From assembly GCA_020024215.1 (NCBI GenBank), contig JAHHUC010000017.1, positions 1-32,478 on the forward strand: DNA of 32,478 nucleotides, in the 5' to 3' direction. The DNA comes from Oscillospiraceae bacterium (lineage in GTDB: Bacteria; Bacillota; Clostridia; Oscillospirales; Ruminococcaceae). Made by a program: the position numbers and the translations under genes. The notes beneath the pieces were generated by a model that was not told the DNA's origin, searched no databases, and saw nothing but the letters and a program-made list of their open reading frames with translations. Below, one piece after another: positions 1-7,920 of the stretch (positions are counted from its first letter, which is position 1; every line of letters begins with the position of its first letter).

Positions 1-72
1 ATAATAATAGATAATTATAGGATTGATGATTGGGGTGATGCAAAATGGTTTTCTAATTTAAAAAGGATATAA
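1..72 (+). CDS. 3' end of a gene that starts outside the window
   Basis: The frame is open from base 1 to a TAA at 70-72 and gives a 23-residue acidic/aromatic C-terminal tail (IIIDNYRIDDWGDAK, then WFSNLKRI). A good ribosome site and a new ATG follow about 30 bases later, so this reads as the end of an upstream gene. The product cannot be named from so short a tail, and chance openness of a short AT-rich frame is possible. Confidence 0.4.
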   Translation: MIIDNYRIDDWGDAKWFSNLKRI

Positions 73-103
73 AAAAACACTTTTCAAAGAAGAAGGAAGG
101 ATA

Positions 104-649
104 ATGAAAAAAGTTAACTGCTGTGTTTATTGCTGTGTTAACTATTCTTTCATTTCGTTTCCCGGTAAGTGCGACAGCTTATGATGCGCCTGTTTACAAG
201 TTATAGGAAAAAAGCGGAAGCACCATAGAATCACAGGAAGTCAATAGATTATGGATGACAATGGATTTGTCATTACAGAAGAAATCACTGTTTATTCATA
301 TCCTGCCACGCAGGCGGCAGAAGCTAAAAAAACTGCTGTGAAAAATTATGTTGTATCAAGAAGCGTGCAGGGTGATCTTTTAACGATTACATTGGATGCT
401 GATTTTTATTATATAGGCAAATAGCGTGATTCTGTGCGTTGTCCCCGTTATTATTTGTCCTATAAGGTACATCAGCCAAAGTTTGTAAAAAGCTGCGAAG
501 AAGCAGGTAAAAATTATAAAACCACAGCTGCATCGGCTAAGATTAAAACCAAATATAAAGTTGTGTGTATAGAGGATGTTTTAGGCAAAACTAAAACAGT
601 AACTCCAAGCTTGTCACTTTCTTGCAGCTATTTAGGCGTTATTGGCTAA
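104..649 (+). pseudogene. Decayed gene for a small secreted protein
   Basis: A GAAGGAAGG ribosome site precedes the ATG at 104. Dropping one A from the six-A run at 107-112 gives a classic signal peptide (MKKLTAVFIAVLTILSF, then FPVSATA). That frame meets TAG at 204-206 but stays protein-like beyond it (SGSTIESQEV). Near 241-251 the coding signal moves to another frame (MDDNGFVITEEITVYSYPA), runs into TAG at 422-424, then continues in the same frame to TAA at 647-649, with a lysine-rich stretch and a SLSLSCS-type ending. So there are two frameshifts and two nonsense codons in one recognisable secreted protein of about 180 residues. I do not recognise the family. Four lesions argue for true decay rather than sequencing error. 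Confidence 0.65.
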
Positions 650-699
650 GTATAAAAGTAACGCAGGGATGTTACTTTTTATTGAGAGGAGAAATATGT

Positions 700-1278
700 A
701 TGATTCTTTTAATCATATCGCTTGTTCTATCCGTTTTGGTATTAACTACATCTCTCTATTTTTACAACAATGTAATAATATCCGGCTTATTTCTGTTGCT
801 GGCTCCAACAGTGTGTATGTTTAGATTTACTGTCAGAAACGAGGAACATTCCACTCAGGCGAATATAAATCGGCAGCCGCTCAAGCCGGCAGAATGGTCC
901 TCTATGCCTATGATTGCGGACCTTTGGATTACTTTGGGAGCTGTATTGATATATGCGCTGTGTGTGCATTTTTCTTTGATGGAATTTGCCTATACTTTTT
1001 CAAAGTGCTTTATCTTTTTACTGCCAATCGTTCATGTTCTTATTCAGAAAAATCAGGCATACTTTCTTACAAATGCATTTTTTGGAGGAGCGATGGTGAT
1101 ATTTTGGACATCCATCGTAAATTTTAAGTCCATGACACAAGAAATAGGGATCGGTTTGATTAAATCTGCTCTTTTGAGGGATATATTTTTGTGGGGACTT
1201 TGCTCACTTGTATGGGGAATTCTGGGAGAGTGTTTGTTAAAATATTATATAAATAAAAGCGAAAAAAGTTTGCAGTAA
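700..1278 (+). CDS. Multi-pass membrane protein of unknown function
   Basis: 192 residues. The ATG at 700 follows a GAGAGGAGA ribosome site at 684-692 and is preferred over the longer open frame from 622, which has no ribosome site. There are about five or six hydrophobic segments: an N-terminal pair (residues about 1-40), a polar linker containing the NRQPLKPAEW stretch, then three or four helices to about residue 180 and a short basic C-terminus (YYINKSEKSLQ). I do not recognise the family, and no catalytic motif is visible. It sits directly behind the decayed secreted-protein gene and is closed by a strong terminator. The low-GC, less regular codon use of the first 1.3 kb differs from the genes further right. 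Confidence 0.7.
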   Translation: MILLIISLVLSVLVLTTSLYFYNNVIISGLFLLLAPTVCMFRFTVRNEEHSTQANINRQPLKPAEWSSMPMIADLWITLGAVLIYALCVHFSLMEFAYTFSKCFIFLLPIVHVLIQKNQAYFLTNAFFGGAMVIFWTSIVNFKSMTQEIGIGLIKSALLRDIFLWGLCSLVWGILGECLLKYYINKSEKSLQ

Positions 1279-1280
1279 AA

Positions 1281-1327
1281 AAAGCCTGTTTGAGAGGGGC
1301 CTGAAATCCCCCCCTCGAACAGGCTTT
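1281..1327 (+). terminator. Rho-independent terminator of the membrane protein gene
   Basis: An AAAGCCTGTT arm pairs with a GAACAGGCTTT arm, extended by GAGGGG/CCCCTC, starting a few bases after the stop codon. The 3' side ends in CTTTAATA, so the T-run is short but the stem is strong. Confidence 0.7.
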
Positions 1328-1632
1328 AATAACAGCTGAAAACAGGGAAAATATATTATAACAGCCTTGCAAAGGGCTTTTAGTCTATTAAAATCCTTCT
1401 TAAAATTTTATCTTGGACAAAAAGAAGGTCAAAGGGAAAAATAGCCGCCATTAGTGATAGATTAAAAGGCATATATCAGAGCTTATGAAAATAAGTCCTT
1501 CTTTGCAGTTAATTTAAAGAAAAGTCAAGGAAAATAATTCCCTGCAAAGCAGCTGTTTTAATATAACAATATTAAGGGGTAAAGGTGCCCTTTAAAGCGG
1601 GTGTACCCCACCATAAGCAAGAACTAAAATCA
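1328..1632. other. Intergenic stretch without a recognisable gene
   Basis: About 300 bases of AT-rich DNA between a rightward terminator and a leftward one. No convincing reading frame, tRNA or known riboswitch shape was seen. It contains short G/C-rich islands (GGGGTA at about 1576 and TACCCC at about 1605 can pair) and TGCAAAG repeats, but nothing I can name. Confidence 0.5.
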
Positions 1633-1658
1633 AAGGGTCTGTTTTGCAGCAGACCCTT
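1633..1658 (-). terminator. Terminator of the leftward sugar ABC operon
   Basis: A perfect 9-bp stem (AAGGGTCTG/CAGACCCTT) with an 8-nt loop lies just beyond the permease stop codon. On the minus strand it is followed by a T-rich stretch (TTTGATTTTAG). The position after the last gene of the operon supports the call. Confidence 0.7.
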
Positions 1659-1667
1659 ATTTATATT

Positions 1668-2513
1668 CTAGCCCTTTACCGCACCTGAGGTCATAGACTT
1701 TATGAACTGTCTGCTCATCAAGAGATAGAGAATGAGAACAGGAAGCGAGGATAGTGTAAGAACTGCCAGCACCTTTGACCAGTCGGTCTGATACTGTCCG
1801 AAAAGTCTGGTTACGCCTAAGAGCAATGTCTTTTGATTTTCGTCATTTATAAAGATGAGCGGGAACCAAAGGTCATTCCAGAAGGGCACAAGATTGTAGA
1901 TGGCAACTGTTGCAAGAGCAGGCTTGAGCATGGGTATGACAATGGTGATAAGTGTCATAAATCTTCCTGCTCCGTCAATTCTTGATGCCTCCAAAAGCTC
2001 ATTGGGTATCTGGCGGATAAATTCTGTGAGAATAAACACCGCAATGGGAATACCCATAGCTACATAAATCGGTATGAGCGCCCAGATAGTATTAAGAAGA
2101 TGAAATGCTCTCATCATTTCCAAAAGCCTTATAGATGCAATCTTGATAGGCAGCATCATTCCCATAATAAGGAACAAAAACAGACCATGTGACCATTTTC
2201 CTCTCCATTGGGAAAGGGCATAGGAAACCATAGAGCCTATTATAAGAATGAGTGCAAGAGATATCAGAACAACTGTCAGGCTGTTTAAAAAATATCTGAA
2301 AAAATCTCCGCTTTTAAGCACATCTGTGTAGTTGGAAAAATTCCACTTTTTAGGAAGTCCGTAGGGATTGGCATATATGCTAAGCCTGTCCTTGAAGGAG
2401 TTCACTATCATTATGTAAAGCGGAAACATAACAATTACCGACCATAGGATCAGTACGATGTGTGAGCCTATATTCATATTTCTAAGGCGCAGGGATTTTG
2501 CTCTTTTTTCCAT
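1668..2513 (-). CDS. Carbohydrate ABC transporter permease, MalG/LacG type
   Basis: 281 residues, one of two inner-membrane channel subunits of a CUT1-type sugar importer. About six hydrophobic helices are visible. The cytoplasmic EAA loop that docks on the ATPase is clear near residue 180 (ELLEASRIDGAG, then MTLITIVIPMLKP). The C-terminus (SRQFIKSMTSGAVKG) is typical of MalG-like proteins, and the length is normal for the family. The ATG has a GGAG site and lies 7 bases after the stop of the upstream permease, so the two are co-translated. No ATPase is in this operon; the MsmX-like ATPase at 7921 is the likely partner. The substrate is inferred only from the divergent nagA/kinase genes. Confidence 0.93.
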   Translation of the reverse strand: MEKRAKSLRLRNMNIGSHIVLILWSVIVMFPLYIMIVNSFKDRLSIYANPYGLPKKWNFSNYTDVLKSGDFFRYFLNSLTVVLISLALILIIGSMVSYALSQWRGKWSHGLFLFLIMGMMLPIKIASIRLLEMMRAFHLLNTIWALIPIYVAMGIPIAVFILTEFIRQIPNELLEASRIDGAGRFMTLITIVIPMLKPALATVAIYNLVPFWNDLWFPLIFINDENQKTLLLGVTRLFGQYQTDWSKVLAVLTLSSLPVLILYLLMSRQFIKSMTSGAVKG

Positions 2514-2520
2514 TTTATCA

Positions 2521-3441
2521 CTACTCCTTTGCCTCAGTCAGCTTCATAACAAACAAGGAGCCCACCATCAGAATCACAAATGTGATGGAGGCTATTGCCG
2601 CACCCATTCCCGGATCGGGTATTCCGATAGGATGCTGTCCGGCAATTCCTATTCGGTAGAAGAATGTGCCCAAAAGGTCGGTGGCATAGCCCGGAGCACC
2701 GTTTACATTTTCCATTGCAAACACAATGTCAAAGGCGTTGAAGTTGTTTACAAACGTAAGTATGGTAACAATGCCCACTGTGGGCTTTATAAGCGGAAGC
2801 TTTATGTGCCAGAAAACCTGCCACTTGTTGGCTCCTGCAATATCTGCCGCCTCATAAATATCATCGCTTATATTCTGCAAAGCGGCTGCAAACATCATTG
2901 TGGGAATTCCTATCCACTGCCAGCAGGAGACAAACGCAACAAACAAAAGCGCATATTTCTCATTTCCCAGCCACGGCTTTGCCAGCGCCTCAAGACCTAT
3001 GCTTGCCAGCGCATTTTTTGACCAGACCGGATTTAAAAGCAGCTTCCAAAGATAGCCTGTGACCAAAACGGCGAATGTAGTGGGTATGAAAATAATTGTC
3101 TGATAAAGCTTGCTGCCCTTCATGTTCTTTTGTGTTATAAGCACAGCAAACACTATTCCCAAAACATTCTGAACCAGCATATGCACAATGAAGAAAACAA
3201 CTGTGTTCTTCATACTTCCCCAATATCTGGCAAAAAGGTCGGGATCTGTAAAAAGGCGGGTGAAATTATCCAAGCCCACAAATGTGAAATTGTTGGTTGT
3301 TCCTGTGTAAAGACTCATCCTTATAGAGTCCAAAAGCGGGAAAGCCATAAAAAGGACATAGAAAAATATTGCCGGAAGAGCATACCATATCCAATAGCTT
3401 CCGCCGGGATTCAAACGATTCTTAGCTGCCGGTTTTTTCAA
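2521..3441 (-). CDS. Carbohydrate ABC transporter permease, MalF/UgpA type
   Basis: 306 residues. It starts at a TTG with a GAGGCGG ribosome site. The N-terminus is basic and is followed by a long first helix (YALPAIFFYVLFMAFPLL), as in MalF/UgpA-family sugar permeases. The EAA-loop equivalent is YEAADIAGANKWQVFWHIKL, followed by PLIKPT. Six helices are expected. It pairs with the MalG-type permease downstream and with the binding lipoprotein upstream, from which it is separated by a strong hairpin at 3470-3504. The pairing and order (binding protein, MalF-type, MalG-type) are the standard CUT1 layout. Confidence 0.93.
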   Translation of the reverse strand: MKKPAAKNRLNPGGSYWIWYALPAIFFYVLFMAFPLLDSIRMSLYTGTTNNFTFVGLDNFTRLFTDPDLFARYWGSMKNTVVFFIVHMLVQNVLGIVFAVLITQKNMKGSKLYQTIIFIPTTFAVLVTGYLWKLLLNPVWSKNALASIGLEALAKPWLGNEKYALLFVAFVSCWQWIGIPTMMFAAALQNISDDIYEAADIAGANKWQVFWHIKLPLIKPTVGIVTILTFVNNFNAFDIVFAMENVNGAPGYATDLLGTFFYRIGIAGQHPIGIPDPGMGAAIASITFVILMVGSLFVMKLTEAKE

Positions 3442-3469
3442 ATCGAACCGCCTCTCTTCTTTTAAACAA

Positions 3470-3504
3470 GGTGGAATACCGCCCTCAAGGGGCGATATTC
3501 CACC
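3470..3504 (-). promoter_or_regulatory. Stem-loop between binding-protein and permease genes
   Basis: GGTGGAATA and TATTCCACC form a 9-bp stem. After one mismatch, CGCCC/GGGCG adds five more pairs around a short loop. It lies in the 100-base gap between the lipoprotein gene and the first permease. Hairpins here commonly protect the abundant binding-protein mRNA or partly terminate transcription, which lowers permease output. The T-run on the minus strand is weak (TTGTTTAAAA), which fits partial rather than full termination. Confidence 0.65.
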
Positions 3505-3543
3505 ACATGCCTTACTTTAAAAATTAAGCTTGTCTGCCCAAGG

Positions 3544-4839
3544 CTATTTAGGGAGCTTGTCAAAGGCTGCTGCTACATCATTTGCAGCGGCGTCAGGTGT
3601 CATTTCACCCTTTAATACCTTGATAACAGCCTGATTCATAGGAGTATAAAGCTCCATAAGCTTAGGCCATACAAAGCGTGCATCCGTCTCCTTGCCGTCG
3701 TTGAGAGCTAAAAATTCCTTTGCCTGAGGATGATCCAATTCCATAGGGAAGTTGATCATGGGGAAATAGCCCACAGGAAGATTCTTTGATGCAACCTTAA
3801 CGCCCTCTTCGGAGCAGAGCCATGTCAAAAATGCCTTTGCCTCTTCAGGGTGCTTTGTGTTTGCGTTCATTGTTATAGCCATGTCGGGGTGGAAGCAGAT
3901 GGCTGTCTTTTGTCCCTTAGGAGCAGGAATTGCAAACACGCCCCAGTTAAAGCCTGCATCCTTGTAAACGCCCATTGTCCATGAACCATCTACAAACATT
4001 GCAGCGGACTGGCTGTTGAACATAACCTGGCTGTCATTGTATGTAACCGCTTCAAAGCCCTCGGGAAGGAAGGGAGCAACCTTGGAAATATCCTCAAATG
4101 CCTTCACAACCTCAGGATCGTTGAATTTCTTCTCGCCGCTTTCATAAAGCGCTCTCTGGGAAGGTCCGCCCACATAGTTGGGCAGCATGCCCAAGAAGAA
4201 AGCCTCCAAAATATCCCACTCGTCAGCCAAGCCGTTAGCCAAGGGTGTATAGCCCTTGTCCTTTAGTGTCTGGCAGAGAGCTAAAAAGTCCTCAAATGTT
4301 TCAGGGACAGAAAGGCCTTCCTTTTCAAATATGTCCTTGTTGTAATAAACAGCGTGGGAAACAGCTGCAAAGGGAACTGCAAACATCTTGCCGTCCTTTG
4401 TCATCCAGGGCTGAAGGTTTGCCTCTGTAAAGTTTTCCTTAAGTCCCGGGATATCTGTGCAGTCTGCAAAATAGCCTGCATCAAAAAGCTCCTCACCTGT
4501 TGCATAGGAACGGGCGTACATAAGGTCAGGGCCTGTGCCGCCGTCTAACTGGAGCCTCAAAGTTGCGTTGTAATCGGGTGGATTGGTGGGCTGGAATTTA
4601 ATGGTTACATTTGGGTTAAGCTCATGATAAGCAGCCAGAAGGCTGTTCATCTGCTCAACGTCATCTGTTCTCCAAGAGCCCATTGTAAGCTCAACCTTCT
4701 CGCCGCTGTCAGCAGAGGAAGAGGAGGCGGTGCCCTCAGAGCCAGAAGCTTCACTTGCAGCAGGTTCGCCGCAGGAAGTAAGCAGCATGGCACCTGCAAC
4801 CGCAAGAGTCATAAGTCTCAGCATAAATTTGCTTTTCAT
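3544..4839 (-). CDS. Sugar-binding lipoprotein of a CUT1 ABC importer
   Basis: 431 residues, extracellular solute-binding protein family 1. It has a lipoprotein signal peptide with lipobox LLTSC (Cys23), a Ser/Ala/Glu-rich linker to about residue 50, then the mature fold starting VELTMGSWRTDD. Typical family features follow: GPDLMYARSY, the hinge-region VPFAAVSHAVYYNKDIF, and FVDGSWTMGVY in the second lobe. It is the first gene of the leftward operon, behind a strong promoter (4894-4922) and an AAAGGA ribosome site. The substrate is not determinable from sequence. Divergent nagA and a sugar kinase suggest an N-acetylated amino sugar or its oligomer. Confidence 0.93.
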   Translation of the reverse strand: MKSKFMLRLMTLAVAGAMLLTSCGEPAASEASGSEGTASSSSADSGEKVELTMGSWRTDDVEQMNSLLAAYHELNPNVTIKFQPTNPPDYNATLRLQLDGGTGPDLMYARSYATGEELFDAGYFADCTDIPGLKENFTEANLQPWMTKDGKMFAVPFAAVSHAVYYNKDIFEKEGLSVPETFEDFLALCQTLKDKGYTPLANGLADEWDILEAFFLGMLPNYVGGPSQRALYESGEKKFNDPEVVKAFEDISKVAPFLPEGFEAVTYNDSQVMFNSQSAAMFVDGSWTMGVYKDAGFNWGVFAIPAPKGQKTAICFHPDMAITMNANTKHPEEAKAFLTWLCSEEGVKVASKNLPVGYFPMINFPMELDHPQAKEFLALNDGKETDARFVWPKLMELYTPMNQAVIKVLKGEMTPDAAANDVAAAFDKLPK

Positions 4840-4866
4840 GACAATTCATCCTTTACATTCTTTTTG

Positions 4867-4887
4867 ATACCCATTCAGTCCGGGTAT
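4867..4887. promoter_or_regulatory. Inverted repeat at the start point of the sugar ABC operon
   Basis: ATACCC and GGGTAT are separated by 9 bases, immediately downstream of the leftward -10 box, where transcription should begin. The position fits a repressor operator or a 5'-end mRNA hairpin. No regulator gene lies nearby to assign it to. Confidence 0.4.
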
Positions 4888-4893
4888 ATGTTC

Positions 4894-4922
4894 ATTATAA
4901 TACATATAAAGCAAACAGTCAA
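4894..4922 (-). promoter_or_regulatory. Sigma-A type promoter for the sugar ABC operon
   Basis: On the minus strand, TTGACT and TATAAT are separated by exactly 17 bases, about 55 bases before the lipoprotein ATG. This is close to vegetative consensus. Confidence 0.75.
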
Positions 4923-5039
4923 TGTACATAGTTTTGTTAAAATAACACAGCAATTTACGCAAATTTTTAATTGATTATACATAAGTCAGCATGTATATTA
5001 GCTGTTATGCGGATAGCTATGGAATTGCAGAAAGAAAAA

Positions 5040-5048
5040 TGCTATAAT
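5040..5048 (+). promoter_or_regulatory. Extended -10 promoter for nagA-kinase
   Basis: TGCTATAAT is a full extended -10 element about 105 bases before the nagA start. The matching -35 is poor (TGGAAT at 17-bp spacing). It would leave a leader of about 100 nt. Confidence 0.5.
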
Positions 5049-5154
5049 GAATAATAACTTTATCCATCTTAGCCCCGGTTCAAAACCTTAGCTTGCAGGG
5101 CATGGCTTATATTTTTTATGAATTTAAAAATATATTCATTAAGGAAGTGTCATT

Positions 5155-6318
5155 TTGAAATTCAAGAATTGTAAAATCTACACACCGGAATTTATTTTTG
5201 AGGAAGGAAGCTTTCAGGTAGATGACGGAATATTCAAAAATTGCCGAAGCTGTGAGGAGGCAATAGACCTGCATGGCGCATATGTGCTGCCCGGGCTTAT
5301 TGACATACACACACACGGAAATTCCGGAGTTGACTTTACCGACTGCAAGGAGGGCGGACTTCTTGAAATGGCAGGATATTATGCCAGAAACGGAGTGACC
5401 TCTTTCTGCCCCACCTCCTTGACTTTACCGGAGGAAATCCTGACCAAAGCCTATAATATGGCAAAGGAATTCAAGGAGGAAAATCATGAGGGAATCTCCC
5501 TTATAGAGGGAATCAACATGGAGGGCCCCTTCTTCTCCTCGAAGAAAAAGGGCGCACAAAATGAAGAATATATAAAAGCTCCGGATATAAATATGTTTAA
5601 AAGGTTGCAGTCTGCTTCCCAAAATCTTATAAAGCTGGCAGATGTTGCCCCCGAGCTTTTAGGTGCAGAAGAATATATAAAGGAGGTCAGCAAAACAACA
5701 AAGGTGTCAATAGCCCACTCCTCCTGCAATTATGATGAGGCTGTCAGCGCCTTTTCATGGGGGGCCTCCCACATGACACACCTATTTAATGCCATGGAGG
5801 GAATACACCACCGCAAGCCCGGGCCTATCATAGCTGCGTTTGAAAATCCCGATGTGACCATTGAGGTAATAGGCGACGGACTTCATCTTCACCCTGCAAT
5901 CATAAGGTTTATTTTTTCCGCAGTTTCAGATGACAGAATCTGCCTTATAAGCGACTCGCTCTCTGTTGCCGGAATGAAAAGCGGAGAATATTCCTTAGGA
6001 GGACAGCAGATTCTTCTCGACGGCGGCATTGCAAGGCTTAAATCCGATGGTACCATAGCCGGAAGCGCCAACAATCTTTACACAATCATGAAGCTGTGCA
6101 TGAAATTCGGCGTGCCTAAGGAAAAGGCTATAAAGGCTGCCACCTTCAATCCTGCAAGGGCTTTGGGCATAGAGACAAGGGTCGGCATGATAAAAGAGGG
6201 TATGGAGGCCAATTTCATCATAGCTGATGAGCATTTTTCCATCAAGGATGTTTTCATAAAGGGAATTAAGGTAAAAAGAGAGGAGCAGTCAGATGAACTA
6301 TCTGGGAATAGAATTTGA
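5155..6318 (+). CDS. nagA: N-acetylglucosamine-6-phosphate deacetylase
   Basis: 387 residues, normal family length. It hydrolyses GlcNAc-6-P to glucosamine-6-P and acetate in the cytoplasm. Amidohydrolase features are in order: the metal-binding HTHG at residues 52-55 (LPGLIDIHTHGNSGVDF), the conserved NMEGPFFS glutamate, the metal histidines of SIAHSSCNYDEA and MTHLFNAMEG, the substrate loop HHRKPG, and the catalytic aspartate in LISDSLSVAGM. The TTG start at 5155 is chosen for its AAGGAAG ribosome site 9-10 bases upstream. It is the first gene of the operon divergent from the sugar importer, and its last 26 bases overlap the downstream kinase gene. No nagB (glucosamine-6-P deaminase) follows in the window. 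Confidence 0.95.
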   Translation: MKFKNCKIYTPEFIFEEGSFQVDDGIFKNCRSCEEAIDLHGAYVLPGLIDIHTHGNSGVDFTDCKEGGLLEMAGYYARNGVTSFCPTSLTLPEEILTKAYNMAKEFKEENHEGISLIEGINMEGPFFSSKKKGAQNEEYIKAPDINMFKRLQSASQNLIKLADVAPELLGAEEYIKEVSKTTKVSIAHSSCNYDEAVSAFSWGASHMTHLFNAMEGIHHRKPGPIIAAFENPDVTIEVIGDGLHLHPAIIRFIFSAVSDDRICLISDSLSVAGMKSGEYSLGGQQILLDGGIARLKSDGTIAGSANNLYTIMKLCMKFGVPKEKAIKAATFNPARALGIETRVGMIKEGMEANFIIADEHFSIKDVFIKGIKVKREEQSDELSGNRI

Positions 6319-7678
6319 TGTAAAAAATAAAAATCAGGTGGATAAGGGGTATATACCCTTCTATCCCTGGATAAGGGAATACAGCAAAAGGGCCGGCGAG
6401 GATTTTGCAATAGCCATCGAGAGAAATGACGGTCTTTTATCCGTTTACAAAACAAAAATCATAGGTACGGAGGAATTTTTCCCCGCCGACAAAAGATATA
6501 TAGAAAGGCTGGTAAAATTCCTGCTTTGGGCAAAGGGCGGCTTTAAAATCACTCTCTGCGGAAATGAAAAGGTGGGAAATTTTGTAAAGGAGGCTTACCG
6601 CTTAAACGGAGAAAGAGAATTTGACCGCGATTTTATGAGCGATGTTTATGACAAGAGCCTCACAGTTTCTGTCACAGGCTTTGAAAATACGCCCAGTGAA
6701 AATGAAAAGGCAGAAAAGGTGGGCGGACATCTTGACGGCTGCAGGATAGGCTTTGATGCAGGAGGCTCTGACAGAAAGGTGTCTGCTGTCATAGACGGAG
6801 AAACGGTCTATTCAGAGGAGGTTGTATGGTTTCCAAAGACCACAGAGGACCCCGATTACCACTTTGATGAGATAGTTGCCGCCTTTAAAACGGCAGCCTC
6901 CAAAATGCCGAGGGTTGATGCGATAGGCATTTCTTCAGCCGGAATTTACATAAACAACATGACAAGAAGAGCCTCCCTCTTTTTAAAGGTTCCAAAGGAG
7001 CAGTTTGACAAAAAGGTGAGGGACATTTATATAAGGGCATGTAAAGCCTTAGGGGATGACATTCCCTTTGTTGTTGCAAATGACGGAGATGTATCCGCTT
7101 TGGCAGGCTCAATGAATCTTGAATCCAACAAGGTTATGGGTATGGCCATGGGGACAAGCGAGGCGACCGGATATATAGATAAAAACGGAAACATTGCCGG
7201 CTGGCTCAACGAGCTTGCATTTGCACCTGTTGATTTGAACGAGGATGCCATGCAGGATGAATGGTCTAAGGATTTCGGCGTAGGCTGCAAATATTTTTCG
7301 CAGGATGCGGTTATAAAGCTTGCTTTTATGGCAGGAATAAGCCTTGAGCCTCATCTCTCCCCGGCCGAAAAGCTAAAGGAGGTTCAAAAGCTTATGGAAG
7401 GCGGCGATGAAAGAGCCGAGGCCGTCTTTGCCTCCATTGGCTGCTATTTGGCACACACCCTTCCCTTATATTCCATGTTTTATGATATAGAAAGCCTGCT
7501 CCTTATGGGCAGGGTGATGTCCGGCAAGGGTGGGGATCTCATTCTTTCTGAGTGCAAAAGAATTTTAAACGAGGAATATCCCGAGCTTGCCAAAAGCCTC
7601 ACACCCATGCTGCCGGATGAAAAGATGAGAAGGGTCGGCCAGAGCGTGGCTGCCGCTTCCCTTCCTCAGTTAATATAA
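6293..7678 (+). CDS. ROK/ASKHA-type sugar kinase with an extra N-terminal domain
   Basis: 461 residues. An N-terminal region of about 150 residues without recognised motifs precedes an actin-like sugar-kinase fold. Phosphate-1 is GFDAGGSDRK (153-162), IGISSAGIYI lies at 211-220, the ROK-like catalytic segment is VANDGDVSAL (261-270, Asp264 the likely base), and phosphate-2 is GMAMGTSEATGY (283-294). Usual ROK kinases are about 300 residues, so the N-terminal addition is notable. The ROK zinc signature (CGxxGCxE) is not visible. The gene overlaps nagA and has its own AGGAG site. The likely role is phosphorylating the imported amino sugar (GlcNAc or similar) ahead of NagA. The exact substrate is inference from position; BadF-type acetylglucosamine kinases are an alternative family assignment. 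Confidence 0.8.
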   Translation: MNYLGIEFDVKNKNQVDKGYIPFYPWIREYSKRAGEDFAIAIERNDGLLSVYKTKIIGTEEFFPADKRYIERLVKFLLWAKGGFKITLCGNEKVGNFVKEAYRLNGEREFDRDFMSDVYDKSLTVSVTGFENTPSENEKAEKVGGHLDGCRIGFDAGGSDRKVSAVIDGETVYSEEVVWFPKTTEDPDYHFDEIVAAFKTAASKMPRVDAIGISSAGIYINNMTRRASLFLKVPKEQFDKKVRDIYIRACKALGDDIPFVVANDGDVSALAGSMNLESNKVMGMAMGTSEATGYIDKNGNIAGWLNELAFAPVDLNEDAMQDEWSKDFGVGCKYFSQDAVIKLAFMAGISLEPHLSPAEKLKEVQKLMEGGDERAEAVFASIGCYLAHTLPLYSMFYDIESLLLMGRVMSGKGGDLILSECKRILNEEYPELAKSLTPMLPDEKMRRVGQSVAAASLPQLI

Positions 7679-7686
7679 CTGAACAA

Positions 7687-7715
7687 TTGCTTTTCAAGCG
7701 GTATTGTGCTACAAT
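7687..7715 (+). promoter_or_regulatory. Promoter for the MsmX/UgpC-type ATPase gene
   Basis: TTGCTT, 17 bases, then TACAAT with an upstream TG (extended -10). It predicts a start near 7722 and so an unusually long leader of about 200 nt before the ATG at 7921. Confidence 0.6.
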
Positions 7716-7800
7716 TTTTTCATAGGCATATATAATATTCGGCATCCCAATTTTATGAATGATTGGCAGCTCCACTTTTACTGCCTGTTCATTTCACAAA

Positions 7801-7907
7801 AAGGAGGAAAAGATCCGCCCGCTTTGCGGTGCGGCAGTGTGGAGACCTGCCGCAATGCTGTGGCAAATATTTTTCCACGGCGAGGCCTTTGCAAAGATAA
7901 CAAAGGC
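7801..7907 (+). promoter_or_regulatory. Structured leader with a distant Shine-Dalgarno sequence
   Basis: AAGGAGG at 7801-7807 is the only strong ribosome site, yet no start codon lies at normal distance. It is followed by four successive hairpins. The first is CCGC/GCGG (7815-7818 with 7826-7829). The second is a perfect 8-bp TGCGGCAG/CTGCCGCA (7830-7837 with 7847-7854). The third is CTGTGG/CCACGG (7858-7863 with 7875-7880). The fourth is a perfect 7-bp GCCTTTG/CAAAGGC (7885-7891 with 7901-7907). Thirteen unpaired bases then lead to the ATG at 7921. The hairpins are directly visible; a regulatory role is inference. I could not match it to a known riboswitch. Confidence 0.5.
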
Positions 7908-7920
7908 TAAAAGTCACAAA

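Noticed and set aside
2458..3021. 187-codon rightward frame over the permease genes
   Set aside because: Antisense shadow of the two permeases; no ribosome site and no family-like sequence.
7801..7840. GGAGGAAAAGATCC resembles the start of bacterial RNase P RNA (GAGGAAAGTCC)
   Set aside because: RNase P RNA would be about 350-400 nt, and the coding region begins after 120 bases; the other conserved helices are not present.
7759..7920. In-frame N-terminal extension of the MsmX-type ATPase (54 residues)
   Set aside because: No ribosome site before 7759; the sequence is Cys/Trp-rich and unlike the family; the ATG at 7921 gives the exact family N-terminus.
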